Shown piece by piece: positions 13,351-23,870 of a stretch of DNA of 64,000 bases. Position numbers and translations under genes: made by a program. The stretch comes from Pelobates cultripes (lineage: Eukaryota; Chordata; Amphibia; Anura; Pelobatidae). The stretch lies in contig OW240913.1 in NCBI GenBank assembly GCA_933207985.1, positions 329,479,960 to 329,543,959 on the forward strand. Direction: 5' to 3'. The notes under the pieces were generated by a model that was given only the letters and a program-made list of their open reading frames with translations, was not told the DNA's origin and made no database searches. Numbering within the stretch: position 1 is the stretch's first letter; every line of letters starts with the position of its first letter.

Positions 13351-13810
13351 GTAAAATACTGAATACAAATACTTCTGATCAGGAATCATGTAGAAAATGG
13401 CTAAATATATTCTGTAAATTTTCTGTTATTAATATAATTCTTTTATATAATGCTGGCAAATGTCACCAACCAGGAGGCTTTAAGCATAATGTATAAAATA
13501 AAAATAAAATATTTGGACAGGTTGATACAGATTGCTCTAGGTACCAAATATAACACAGAGGGGATTATTCACTAAACAGATTATTGTAGTTAATCGAAGA
13601 CTGTATTGTAAAATTTAGGGTTAACTGCTCAGGCTATGACTAGGTAAATTGAAGAGTTCTTCTCACTCTGCACTTTATGCATACATTTTGAAGTTTGATT
13701 TTCAATGCTTTACAATTTGGTGGCATGTAGAAAGTTTTGCAAATCTCAACAGAATTGTTTTAGTTAGATGGTGAATAGTTTTAGATCTTCAGATTAGTGA
13801 GAAGTATATA

Positions 13811-13890
13811 TTAACCCCTTAAGGACACATGACATGTGTGACATGTCATGATTCCCTTTTATTCCAGATGTTTGGTCCTTAAGGGGTTAA
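13811..13890. mobile_element. 80-bp TTAA-flanked MITE (piggyBac-like)
   Basis: Both ends read TTAACCCCTTAAGGAC on opposite strands (13811-13826 and 13875-13890). The outermost TTAA on each side fits the piggyBac target duplication. The interior has a second small hairpin, GACATGTGTGACATGTC. It is far too short to code. Confidence 0.7.
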
Positions 13891-13904
13891 GGAGACGTGT
13901 TAGA

Positions 13905-14158
13905 GGATATTCCAGAAATAAATCAATGGATCTCTATGGGGAAAGTTCAGCTCCTCCATGCAGAGTGTGGAGACGCTGAACATCAGTGCTGCACGAGCTA
14001 GGAAGCACATCTAGTGGCCAACTGAGTGATTGCCACTGGAGTTGTTTCTCTGAATATGCAGTGTTTGAATGAAAATTCTTGCAGGGACAGGAAGTAGACA
14101 CCAGAATAACTACAGTAGGAGGTAGTTGTTCTGGTGACTATAGTGTCCTTTGAATAAA
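13905..14158 (-). mobile_element. MITE of the GGGACACTATAG family, partial
   Basis: Ends on the right with GGTGACTATAGTGTCCTTT, the reverse complement of the family terminus AAAGGACACTATAGTCACC. It shares the CTCCATGCAGAG...GGAGACGCTGAACATCA block with copies near 33.3 and 46.6 kb. Confidence 0.6.
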
Positions 14159-14452
14159 ACTCTCTCACTATGCTATCATATACACCAGATACAATCTACT
14201 GAGTGGTGCTATATGATTGGAGGGTTACAAATTAAATCACGAGATGTCAATAACCTGCGCATGGTCCTACTTTGACCTGAATTACATGCCAGTATGATTT
14301 TTCAAACCAAGGCTCGTCTTTGATTTAAAAAACAAAAATAAGAACAAGCAATGACATATCTAACTCTAACTCTAATGTCATTGTAGAATTATAATATTGC
14401 TTTCACTGCAAATTTCAATTCAAAGGGTTACCCAAAACAAAAAAGAGTGTTT

Positions 14453-15001
14453 AAAGGAACACTATAGTCACCTAAATTACTTTAGCTAAATAAAGCAGTT
14501 TTAGTGTATAGATCATTCCCCTGCAATTTCACTGCTCAATTCACTGTCATTTAGGAGTTAAATCAGTTTGTTTCTGTTTATGCAGCCCTAGCCACACCTC
14601 CCCTGGCTATGATTGACAGAGCCGACATGAAAAAAAAACTGGTTTCACTTTCAAACATGTAATTTACCTTAAATAATTGTATCTCAATCTCTAAATTGAA
14701 CTTTAATCACATACAGGAGGCTCTTGCAGGGTCTAGCAAGCTGTTAACATAGCAGGGGATAAGAAAATCTTAATTAAACAGAACTTGCAATAAAGAAAGC
14801 CTAAATAGGGTTCTCTATACAGGAAGTGTTTATGGAAGGCTGTGCAAGTCACATGCAGGGAGGTGTGACTAGGGTTCATAAACAAAGGGATTTAACTCCT
14901 AAACGGCAGAGGATTGAGCAGTGAGGCTGCAGGGGCATGTTCTATACACTAAAACTGCTTCATTGAGCTAAAGTTGTTCAGGTGACTATAGTATCCCTTC
15001 A
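14453..15001. mobile_element. Palindromic MITE of the GGGACACTATAG family
   Basis: The left end AAAGGAACACTATAGTCACC and the right end GGTGACTATAGTATCCCTT are inverted repeats. The match continues inward for well over 100 bp (CACTAAAACTG, CTGCTCAAT, GGAGTTAAATC on one side and their complements on the other). The whole unit could form a long hairpin. Confidence 0.75.
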
Positions 15002-15407
15002 AAGGGACACTATAGTCACCCAGACCACTTCAGCTCAATGAAGTGGTCTGGGTGCCAGGTCCCTCAGGTTTTAACACTTCAGATGCAAACATAGCAATTT
15101 AAAAAAAACTGCTATGTTTACATTTGGGGTTAATCCAGCCTCTATTGGCTGTCTTCCGGACAGCCACTAGAGGCACATCTGCGACGCTGGAGGTGCATTT
15201 CGCCTCCATCGAGCAGAGCGTCCATAGGAAAGCATTGAGAAATGCTCTCCTATGGACATTTTGAATGTGCGCACCGCACTTGCTGCGCATGCGCATTCGG
15301 CTTCGCTGATGACGGACGGGGGAGCTGACGTCGGCGGGGGAGGAGAAGTCACCAGCACCCGGCGCTGAATTAAGGTAAGCTGGTGACACTATAGTGATCC
15401 TTTAAAT
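15001..15407. mobile_element. GGGACACTATAG-family MITE with CpG-rich core
   Basis: Starts AAAGGGACACTATAGTCACC directly after the previous MITE and ends GGTGACACTATAGTGATCCTTT. The core is GC-rich with many CpGs (15180-15360) and related to the copy at 19.7-20.1 kb. A local hairpin CAGACCACTTCAG/CTGAAGTGGTCTG lies near the left end. Confidence 0.7.
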
Positions 15408-16044
15408 CCTACTCCCCCAAAAATGTTTTAGAATTTGTTTTAAAAAAAAATCATAAGCTTAACTCTGTTAAAGTACTGAGGCCAAGTTCTACCCTCAGAT
15501 CGATCTTCTTTAACTGATGTCCCTCACCCCAGGATGTCGGGGGAGGATAGTCTGAGGGGATGAAGTGGCCAGCACTTAGGGGGCGGAATGCCCAGGGCCG
15601 GATTAACATAGGGGCTGATGGAGCTGCAGCTCCAGGCCCAGGCCCAGGCCCGTGGAATAGGCCCATTTAAAAAAAAATAAAAAATAATAATACCTTTTTT
15701 TTTACACATACTACTCACTACTTGCCACCTGACTGGTATTTTACCGGCACAGCCGGTATTTGAGGCTGCCTGGCCGTGAAGGTATTGCAGTAATACCAGC
15801 AACACAAATGCAGATATTTTTCTCAGTATAAACGGAGATTGCTCTGCAATACCAGCACCAGCCATTAGGGGTCACTGTGTATGGAGAGAGGCAGGGATAG
15901 GAAGTTACAGCATATACCTGCATCTATCTACTCACTGATCCGCGGGGGAGCAGCTACACAGCACAGAGAGTCCAGACAGCAGCTCCCAGTCTACAGAGAC
16001 AGACTAGAGCTCAGGGAAGTGAAGGATGGGGGGAAAGGCTGCAG

Positions 16045-16435
16045 GGAGACATGGTTACACTGAGACACTAGGGGACACAGACACTAGGGAGACATGGGAC
16101 ACTGAGACACTAGGGGACACATGGAGACACTGAGACACTGGGAGACCTGGGGACACTGAAACACATGGGGACACTGAGACACAGGGGAATGCTGTGAGAC
16201 ATAAGGACATTGGGACACGGAGACACACGGGGACACTGTGAGACATAGGTAGACACATTGGGACATGGAGACATTAGGGACACAGTGTCTCCATGTCTCC
16301 CAGTGTCCCTATGTTCCCTAGCCAGTGCCCTAGTGGCCCAGTGGCCCCATGTCTCCCAGTGTCTGTGTTCCCATGTCTCTCAGTGTCCCTAATGTCTCAG
16401 TGTCCCCATGTCTCTGTGTCCCTTGTGTCTTTTCT
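16045..16435. repeat. Inverted minisatellite pair
   Basis: About 230 bp of GGGACACTGAGACAC-type units is followed, from about 16279, by about 155 bp of the complementary GTGTCTCAGTGTCCC-type units. The turn is marked by GGGACACAGTGTCTCC. The two arms could pair into a long hairpin. Confidence 0.8.
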
Positions 16436-16650
16436 CCCAATGTTCCCATTGACTTTCTGCTTCACTGGACACTGCTGTTAGGGGGTATGGATTTACTTGA
16501 AAGATGAAAGCATAAATTAGAAAGAGATTAGCATAGGGGATGTGTTTTCTTAATGCTGCATCCTTTGAGTTTCCCTCCAACACCATCTCCATCAGATACA
16601 TGACGCTTGAGAGGTTTGACTGTTTTTGTGGTTTTGGGCAATAACATTCT

Positions 16651-17192
16651 TGTCACGATTGCTAGTGTGGTCCAGCAGAACTATGTAACATCTACATAGA
16701 CAGATCAGAAAATGATAAAACGTAAACCGGTCCTTAGAATGGCCGGACTAATACATTAAAAACAGAGAATGGTCAAGGGATAGCCGAGGTCAAGGGAGCC
16801 AGAAATATACAATACCATTTAACAAGCCAAGTCAGGGAAGCCAGAAATCAAAATAGTTAGGAATAGCCAAGGTCAAAATACCGGGAATTTCGAAAACAGG
16901 ACAAGAAAACGCACTCCCAGGAACAGAAACCATGACAGGGCAATAATATAGGGAACTTTAGGGATTTAAATATCCCTCTGGCCTCTGACCCCAGTACGTG
17001 TGTGTGTGTGTGACCCTGGGGGGCAGAGCTATATCTGGCCACGACTGCGTGGTCGGCACTATCTTGGCAGGCGGCCAGGAGAACCCGGCAGAGTGGCTCA
17101 CGACTCGCCGCTGAGCAGGTAAGCTCAGTTCGCTGGCACAGTCGCACTGGTCAGCTGCGACTGCACCTTGCGGCGAGCCGGGGACCGTGACA
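16651..17192 (+). mobile_element. Solo LTR inside hAT family A element
   Basis: Starts TGTCACG and ends CGTGACA, flanked by the near-perfect 5-bp duplication ATTCT/AGTCT. The uninterrupted second copy of the host element lacks this segment, which confirms an insertion. The interior carries degenerate GGTCAAGGGAGCCAGAAAT repeats. No primer-binding site or gag-pol follows, so it is a solo LTR. The LTR superfamily cannot be told. Confidence 0.75.
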
Positions 17193-17549
17193 AGTCTATA
17201 ATTAGGCCCCATCATAATTGTCAGCACCAGGCCCACTGGGCTCTTAATCTGGCCCTGGGAATGCCGCTATCATTAGCTTGTCACCAGGCAGTCAGCCCGG
17301 TATATTAAAATTCTAAAAAGAAAAGTGAATGAAAAGGCGCTTATAATAACAGTCCTCTGTTAAAATCTTTAAGAAATGACAATGTATTTGGAAAAAAGCA
17401 GCACCTTAATGTAACAGCTCATAGAACACACAATAAATACAAGAAATCTATATAGGTGTGCTGTGTCTTTAAGACAAAACCTATTTAAAGTGTTATAATA
17501 GGCAGAAGTGCAATTTGCATTATAGTGCTAAGACTCCATGTCACTTATA

Positions 17550-18722
17550 CAGGGCTGCCATCAGAAATGTTGGGGCCCCTGACACAGCTCAAGGTCTGGG
17601 CCCCCCGGTGCCTGCACCCGAGTCCACCCAAAGTGCTGCTTCCCCAAAGTGCTGCCTCTCAATCCACCCACAGTGATGCAGTGTCTGCAGGGCCGGTGCA
17701 AGGATTTTTGCCACCCTAGGCAAAAGTAAAGTTTGCCACCCCCCCATGTGACATCACAATGCCCCACCCATATGATCTGCCATGTTAACTAACACCAGTG
17801 CTGCAGTGCCGCCGTGTTTACATTAAAAGGCCTGCAGGGACAGGCTAGACACCAGAACCACTACATTAAGCTGCAGTGGTTCTGGGACTATAGTGTCCCT
17901 TTAATGTGAGGTAAATTAGAGATTAGTGCCACAAATAATATACTAGATTGCCTACTTACAACCAGATGAGGATGATGATGGACTCTAGCTGCCGTCTGGC
18001 TCCACTGGTCTGGTGTAGAACAGGCTCTCTGGAGGCGGTTTGTAACTGTGGTCACAAAAATCAATGTTCTGGGAGAACGGGAAGTAGCTCCATTTTTTGG
18101 GGGGCCCTTTACACAGCTCAAGGTCTGGGTCCCAGGGTCCACCTTCATGTTCCACCAATGAGTTTGTTCACAGGGGGTGGAGTGTGTAGGGGATGTCCTG
18201 ATATGTGTGTAAGGAATGCATTGTGAATCTGTGTTTGTATGTGTTTTGGCCTTTCCCATTTCTCATTCTTTCCCTACCTCCTATTTCTATTCATCTCTCA
18301 TTTATCTATCCTCTCCCATTTCATTTTCTCCCATTTCTTACCTCCTCGATGAAAGCGCTGACGTGGGCGGGCGCTGCGAGGGAGCAATTTCTGTGTGTGC
18401 TTTTCAGCTCTTTTCGCTATCGTATGCTGGGATGGCTAGCCAGCTACGCTACTGCTCGCATCAGTACGCTGCACGCTGCAGGGAGCTGGAAGAGGAAGCA
18501 ATACAGAGAGTGCTTCCTCGCCACTCCGCTGGTGTGGGCAAGCCAGTGTGCCAGCCTGGGGCCTCAGGCTACCTCAGGCGATGTCACCGGGTCGCAGGGC
18601 CCCCTGCGCCCCGGTATGTACCCACTGAATGTGGGGCCCGGACGACCTTAGCAGTCCGGGCCCCACAGGACCGCTGGGCCCATGACAACCGTTGCGGTTG
18701 TCATGCCCTGATGGCGGCCCTG
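17550..18722. mobile_element. Non-autonomous hAT-type element, family B
   Basis: The perfect 8-bp duplication CACTTATA (17542-17549 and 18723-18730) surrounds termini CAGGGCTGCCATCAG and CAGGGCCGCCATCAG (reverse complement). There is no transposase; the open frames inside are low-complexity. An embedded 538-bp block (17688-18225) is shared with the element at 21901-24117. Confidence 0.88.
17688..18225. repeat. 538-bp module shared with 22482-23018
   Basis: Nearly identical to 22482-23018 over the whole length. It begins with a hAT-like terminus (CAGGGCCGGTGCAAGG) and contains a short GGGACACTATAG-family fragment (about 17830-17905). The two copies part at the same point, in GCATTGTG. Confidence 0.85.
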
Positions 18723-19194
18723 CACTTATATAGTGTGCAAATCTGTGCAGAATGTGTTATTTTTTATAAGTACAAGCATTACATCCAGAACATTTATGTA
18801 CATTTGGATAATTTCTTTCCTTTTCATTTTATATTGTATTATAATATTTTGATTATTCTATTTGCTGTGCCTTCTACGTGTTAATGTTCATTTTTACTGG
18901 ATTTGGTCAGCCTGTACAATAGCAGAGCTCCCAACACAGCATTTTTTTCTAGATACTTGGATTTGTACGAAATAACAGATGGAAGTTAAATGAGGTAAAA
19001 CACCAATCGGAACAGGTTCATTGTTTCATATGCTCTGGATCAGTACATTGGCAGGTAAAGATGAAAGGTGCATTTCACTGGACATTCTCAAAATAAGAAT
19101 CCTCTCAAAGGAATAGTCTTTAATTCTGAATTACAAAGGGACTTTTTTTTTTATAATACATTTGAAGCTCTAACACTTAACCTTTCTTATATAG

Positions 19195-19325
19195 GAAAAA
19201 ACTGTGAATGGTGCAAGGATTTATTTTATCGGGAACTGAACAGCAACCTTTTTGCCACTGACGTTTGTAAGTCCTGTAACTGTAATGTATCTGGAACCAT
19301 CAGCAAAAATCTGCAATGTCAAAAG
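19195..19325 (+). CDS. ush2a: Usherin exon equivalent to human USH2A exon 11 (laminin EGF-like)
   Basis: This 131-bp exon completes the glycine codon split by intron 10 and encodes KNCEWCKDLFYRELNSNLFA through CKSCNCNVSGT to the final CQK. These residues finish one laminin EGF-like repeat and start the next at the CNC pair. The acceptor is atag at 19191-19194 and the donor is gtaatc from 19326. Phases are 1 in and 0 out. Length and phases equal human USH2A exon 11 (c.1841-1971) as I remember it. One NVS sequon is present. There is no frameshift or stop. The preceding intron is about 5.8 kb and filled with transposons; the following one is about 13.5 kb. Confidence 0.94.
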
Positions 19326-19624
19326 GTAATCGTAGATTCATAAATGATAAAATTGTTTAACTAATTTACATTTGTAAGTCAGAGGGCACATTTAGTTTGA
19401 ATGGATGAATTTTTAAAAATGATTTTGTCATTTTCATTAATCAAAAACAATATTATAAACAATTTAAAATGCAGAGTGTAAGGTTTGAAAGCACTTTATA
19501 GTGATCATCATAATTATATGTATATATGTATTGCATGAGGACATCAATGTGGAGCAAATGAATTGGGAAAATAAACTGGGGCAACTGGAGTGTTGATATG
19601 AATCAAAATTGTATTCCTAATGAA

Positions 19625-20088
19625 TAGTTCCTCCCTTGCTCTCGCCATCCCCCCTGCAGCGCAGAAAGGGTTAAAAACCCTTATGTCACTTACCTGAATC
19701 CACTGCCAATGTCCCTCAGCACTGGGACAGGCTCCCCCTCTTCTCCTCCTTTTCCAATGTTGGCCAACATCAGGGACTTAATGCGCATGCACGGTGAGCT
19801 CCACCATTGCATTATGACAACCCCATGGGAAAGCATTGATTTAATGCTTTCTTATAGGGTTTTAGCTGCCGCTAGATGTCCTCATGCAGTCACCTAACCA
19901 CCCAGAAGCACCTCTAGTGGCAGTCTGGTAGACCACCACTAGAGGTGGAGTTAACCCTGCAAGGTAATTATTGCAGTTTCTCCATAAGTGCAATAATTAC
20001 TTTTTTAGGGTTAAACTGACAGGGACAGTGCACGCAGCCCACTTCAATGAACTGAAGTGGTCTGGGTACCTGTAGTGTCCCTTTAAGG
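19625..20088 (-). mobile_element. GGGACACTATAG-family MITE, reverse copy
   Basis: Ends on the right with CTGTAGTGTCCCTTTA and contains the inverted CACTTCAATGAACTGAAGTGGTCTG hairpin seen at 15020-15055. The core matches the 15.0-15.4-kb copy (GGAAAGCATTGATTTAATGC, CTCTAGTGG, GCGCATGC). Confidence 0.65.
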
Positions 20089-20354
20089 ATTGAGAAAATA
20101 GATCATCTTGGGACAGATAATGGTAAACAAAGGTGCTGAGAAAGTGAGAAAATTATCAGAGAGCAGAGAAAAGGTAAAAAAATAAAAGAGTGCAAAGTAT
20201 GCTTGGTAGGAGGAGGACATGATCAGATTTTACCGAATACAGGAAAGAAAACTTTAATTGAGCAGCGGAAAGAAGAATAAAAAAGGGAAACAGAGGAACT
20301 GAGAAAATGAAGTGAGAAGGGTTTTGTCAATTTGGGGGCTGAGAAAGTGAGAGC

Positions 20355-20832
20355 CTTAAAGGAGCACTATAGGATCAGGAACACAAACATGTATTCCTAT
20401 GTTAAACCACTATCAAGCCCCCTTTGCCGCCCTAAAGATTGTAAAATCTTACTTGTATTCAAGTCTGAAGCTGCTGTCTCTGCCTTGAACTTCCTCTGAC
20501 ATCATCAGAAGTGGTGGCCTGATCCAATCACAATGCTTCCTCATAGGATTGCTTGAGACTGACAAGGAGGCAGATCAGGGGCAAAGCCAGCACAATTCAA
20601 ACACAGCCCTGGCCAATCAGCATCTCCTCATAGAGATGAATTGAATCAATGAATTTCTATGAGGAAAGTTCAGTGTCTGCATGCAGATTGAGAAGGATCT
20701 CTAACAGCCATCTAAGGAGTGGCCAGTGAAGTTATTACTAGGCTGTGAGGTAAACACTGCATTTTCTCTGATGGTAATGATTCTACTCACCAGAACGATG
20801 CTACAGTGCCATTCACTGGACATTATACATGG
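20355..20832. mobile_element. GGGACACTATAG-family MITE, diverged
   Basis: Starts TTAAAGGAGCACTATAGG and ends with ACCAGAACGATGCTACAGTGCC. Shares the CTCATAGAGATGAATTGAATC and GAGGAAAGTTCAGTGTCTGC blocks with copies at 33 and 46 kb. Confidence 0.55.
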
Positions 20833-21149
20833 GACATTGGACATTTCAATATTGTGCTGTGCTAGAACCAGTGGTTAAAATATATTTTAAACTTTTTTTC
20901 AACAACATAAAAAAAAAAAATCTGAAAAAAAGATTTAATTAACTCTTTCACATCACCACTTATGTATACAAGATTGCTAGAGTATGCATTCATATCCAGT
21001 AATTGTGTATATGTGATTTGCATAATTGTAAATTACATTTGTTAATTGCAAACCAATTTTGTTTGCAAATTATGCTTTTTATAAGTCCTAAATTCACACA
21101 CAGTGCCACGAATAGCCATTGAGTTTCTGTGTTCAGTTCTCTTCACAGC

Positions 21150-21865
21150 TCACATTGTCACATCACCCCTTCCCTCCACACACAGTAATTCACCTGCTCA
21201 TATCACTCCCCCCTCCACAAACACAGAGTCAATCAGCTTGTCACATCACCCCTCCCCCCACAGTTACAGTCAATCACTCTATCACATCATTCCTCCTCCC
21301 ACAGTTACAGTCAATCACCCTATCACATCCCGCCCATCCCCCCCCACACACACACTAATGCTCTCACATGATTTGCCATCCCAACACACACAGTCAGTCA
21401 CTCTGTCACATCACCCTTCTCCCCATACACATAGTCAGTCACCCTGTAACATCACCCCGACCCCCCCACACAGTTAGTCACCCTGTCACATCACTCCTTC
21501 CCCACCACATACACAGTCAGTTACTATGTCACATTCCCCCCTCTCCCCCATATACAGTCAGTCAGCCTTTCACATCACCCTCCCCTACCCCCACACAGTA
21601 GGTCACCCTATCACATCACTCCCTCACCCCCCACAATGGCAGTTGTAACATCATCCCCTCCCCACACACACAGTCACCCCTGTCACATCACTCATTACCC
21701 AATACACATATTCACTCTGTTACATCACCCCCCCAAACACACACTGACAGTCACCCTGTCACATCACCCATTACCCAATACACATATTCACTCTGTTACA
21801 TCACCCCCCCAAACACACACTGACAGTCACCCTGTCACATCACCCCACACACTAACCTCTTACAC
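21150..21865. repeat. Minisatellite, ~41-bp unit
   Basis: Roughly 17 imperfect units of TCACATCACCCC...CACACACAGTCAGTCACCCTG. The array ends just before the hAT-type element at 21901, whose 8-bp duplication lies outside it. Confidence 0.8.
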
Positions 21866-22481
21866 ACCGTCACTCATAATAGTTATCCATTACCTAGAGT
21901 CAGGGGCGTACCTAGAGCATTTGGCACCCGGGGCGGATCCTATCCTTGCCCCCCCCCACCCCCTCCCCAAAAAAAAACAAAAAAAAAACCTGTAAAAATG
22001 TTAAAGGTTTTATTTCTTTTATTTTTACAATTTGTAAACTTTGCAAAACCGCTGTCAGCCCCTCCTACAAAACCCTTGTCCTGCCCTGCCCCTCCTACAA
22101 AACCTCTGTCCTGCCCCTTCTACAAATCCTGTACTGCCCCATCTACAAAACCCCCGCAACCCCCTTCCACAAATCCCCTGCTTATCCCCCCTTATAAAGA
22201 CTCCTGTCCCAATACAAAACCCCCACCCCCTTCTACAAAATCCCTGCAGCCCCACACACACATTTACAGGCAGACAGTCACACACTCAGTTACAGACAGA
22301 CAGTCACACACTCAGTTACAGGCAGACAGTCACACACAGTCACAGGCAGACAGTCACACATACACATTTCCTCTGTGCGGCCAGTTTATCAGCTGTTTGC
22401 TTGAGTGAGCTGTACTGGCCGCACGGCACCCTAACTACCATGGGACACTGTGCGGCCACAGCTCACACAGCCCCCTCCAGC

Positions 22482-23018
22482 CAGGGCGGTACAAGGATTT
22501 TTGCCGCCCAAGGCAAAAGTAAAGTTTGCCGCCCCCCATGTGACATCACAATGCCCCAGCCATATGATTTGCCATGTTAACTAACGCCAGTGCTGCAGTG
22601 CCGCCGTGTTTACATTAAAAGGCCTGCAGGGACAGGCTATAGACACCAGAACCACTACATTAAGCTGAAGTGGTTCTGGGGACTATAGTGTTTCTTTAAT
22701 GTGAGGTAAATTAGAGCTTAGTGCCACGAATAATATACTAGATTGCCTACTTACAACCAGATGAGGATGATGATGGGCTCTAGCTGCAGTCTGGCTCCAC
22801 TGGTCTGGTGCAGAACAGGCTCTCTGGAGGCGGTTTGTAACTGTGGTCACAAAAATCAATGTTCTGGGAGAACGGGAAGCAGCTCCATTTTTTGGGGTCC
22901 TTTACACAGCTCAAGGTCTGGGTCCCAGGGTCCACCTTCATGTTCCACCAATGAGTTTGTTCACAGGGGGTGGAGTGTGTAGGGGATGTCCTGATATGTG
23001 TGTAAGGAATGCATTGTG
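22482..23018. repeat. Second copy of the shared 538-bp module
   Basis: Matches 17688-18225 with few substitutions. Here it starts CAGGGCGGTACAAGG. A much more diverged partial relative starts at 27169. Confidence 0.85.
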
Positions 23019-23204
23019 TGAAATTGTGTTTGTATGTGTAATGAATGCATTGTGTGTTTCTGTGTGTGTAAGGGATGCATTGTGTGTAACGGTTGCATTG
23101 CTTGTGTATGTGTGTCTGTGTGTTTTTCTGTGTGCAAGGGGTGCATTGTGTGTATGTGATGAATGTCAATCTCTCCTCCCGCTCCAATTTCCTTCTCCTC
23201 CTCC

Positions 23205-23710
23205 CAATTTCTCTTTCTCACCCACCCCCCCTTTTCTCTTTCTCACCCACCCCCTTATTTCTCTCACCCCCCCTTATTTCTCTTTCTCACCCCCCCTTAT
23301 TTATCTTTCTCATCCCCCCTTATTTCTCTCTCACCCCCCCTCCTATTTTCTCTCACCCCCCCCTTTCTTTCTCACCCCCTTATTTCTCTTTCTCACCCCC
23401 CCCCCTATTTTCTCTCTCACCCCCCTTACTCTCTCTCACCCACCCCTTATTTCTCTCTCACACCCCTTATTTCTCTTTCTCACCCCCTTATTTCTCTTTC
23501 ACCCCATATTTCTCTTTCTCACTCCCTTATTTCTCTTTCTCACGCCATTTCTCTCTCTCACCCCCCCTTATTTCTTTTCTCACACCTCTCTCACCCCCTT
23601 ATTTCTTTTTCTCACCCTCTCTCACCCCCTTATTTTCTTTCTCACCCTCTCACCCCCTTCTTTCTCACCTCTCTCACCCCCTTCTTTCTCACCCTCTCTC
23701 ACTTTCCCCC
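23205..23710. repeat. Pyrimidine minisatellite
   Basis: Many units of CTCACCCCCCTTATTTCTCTTT of variable C-run length. The strand is almost pure pyrimidine for 500 bp, a composition that favours triplex DNA. The long + frames over it, rich in Ser, Pro, Leu and Phe, are not genes. Confidence 0.85.
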
Positions 23711-23740
23711 TACCTCCCTGTAGCGTGGCCGAGCCCTGTA

Positions 23741-23870
23741 TAGTCCGCGGGTACAGGGAGCTTTTGTTTCCTGTACCCGGCGGACTAACAGGAAGTGCAC
23801 ACACTCTGTGCACTTCCTGTTAGTCCGGCCGGGTACAGGAGACAGCTGCTCTCTCTGTACCCGCGGACTA
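23741..23870. repeat. Nested double palindrome
   Basis: Outer 16-nt arms (TAGTCCGCGGGTACAG at 23741 and its complement at 23855-23870) enclose inner ~31-nt arms at 23770-23800 and 23808-23839. The unit can fold as a long GC-rich cruciform. Confidence 0.8.

Larger units (their letters stand above)
15593..17257. mobile_element. Non-autonomous hAT-type element, family A copy 1
   Basis: The perfect 8-bp duplication GGAATGCC (15585-15592 and 17258-17265) flanks termini CAGGGCCGGATTAA and CAGGGCCAGATTAA (reverse complement). Eight-bp duplications and CAG-type ends are hAT hallmarks. There is no transposase. The interior holds an inverted pair of minisatellites (16045-16435) and a nested solo LTR (16651-17192). 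Removing the LTR leaves about 1.1 kb, similar in layout to the copy at 25270-26909. Confidence 0.88.
13351..19194 (+). other. ush2a: Intron 10 of ush2a (5844 bp)
   Basis: Complete phase-1 intron between the exon 10 and exon 11 equivalents, with GT at 13351 and AG at 19193-19194. From 13811 to 18722 it is almost continuous transposon-derived sequence, listed separately. The final 470 bp are AT-rich and unassigned. Confidence 0.93.

Noticed and set aside
15180..15370. Possible CpG island or promoter
   Set aside because: The CpG-rich part is the core of a MITE also found at 19.7 kb, deep in a gene; no initiation elements are seen.
16045..16440. Possible CRISPR-like or regularly spaced repeat array
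   Set aside because: Units are contiguous and degenerate with no unique spacers, and the host is a vertebrate; it is a minisatellite.
18205..18884. 148- and 222-aa open frames on +
   Set aside because: They lie inside a hAT-type element with an 8-bp duplication, run across its right end and show no conserved domain.
22843..23823. 326-aa open frame on + (and overlapping 216- and 186-aa frames)
   Set aside because: It reads a pyrimidine minisatellite as Ser/Pro/Leu/Phe repeats in every frame; no start context, domain or splice evidence.
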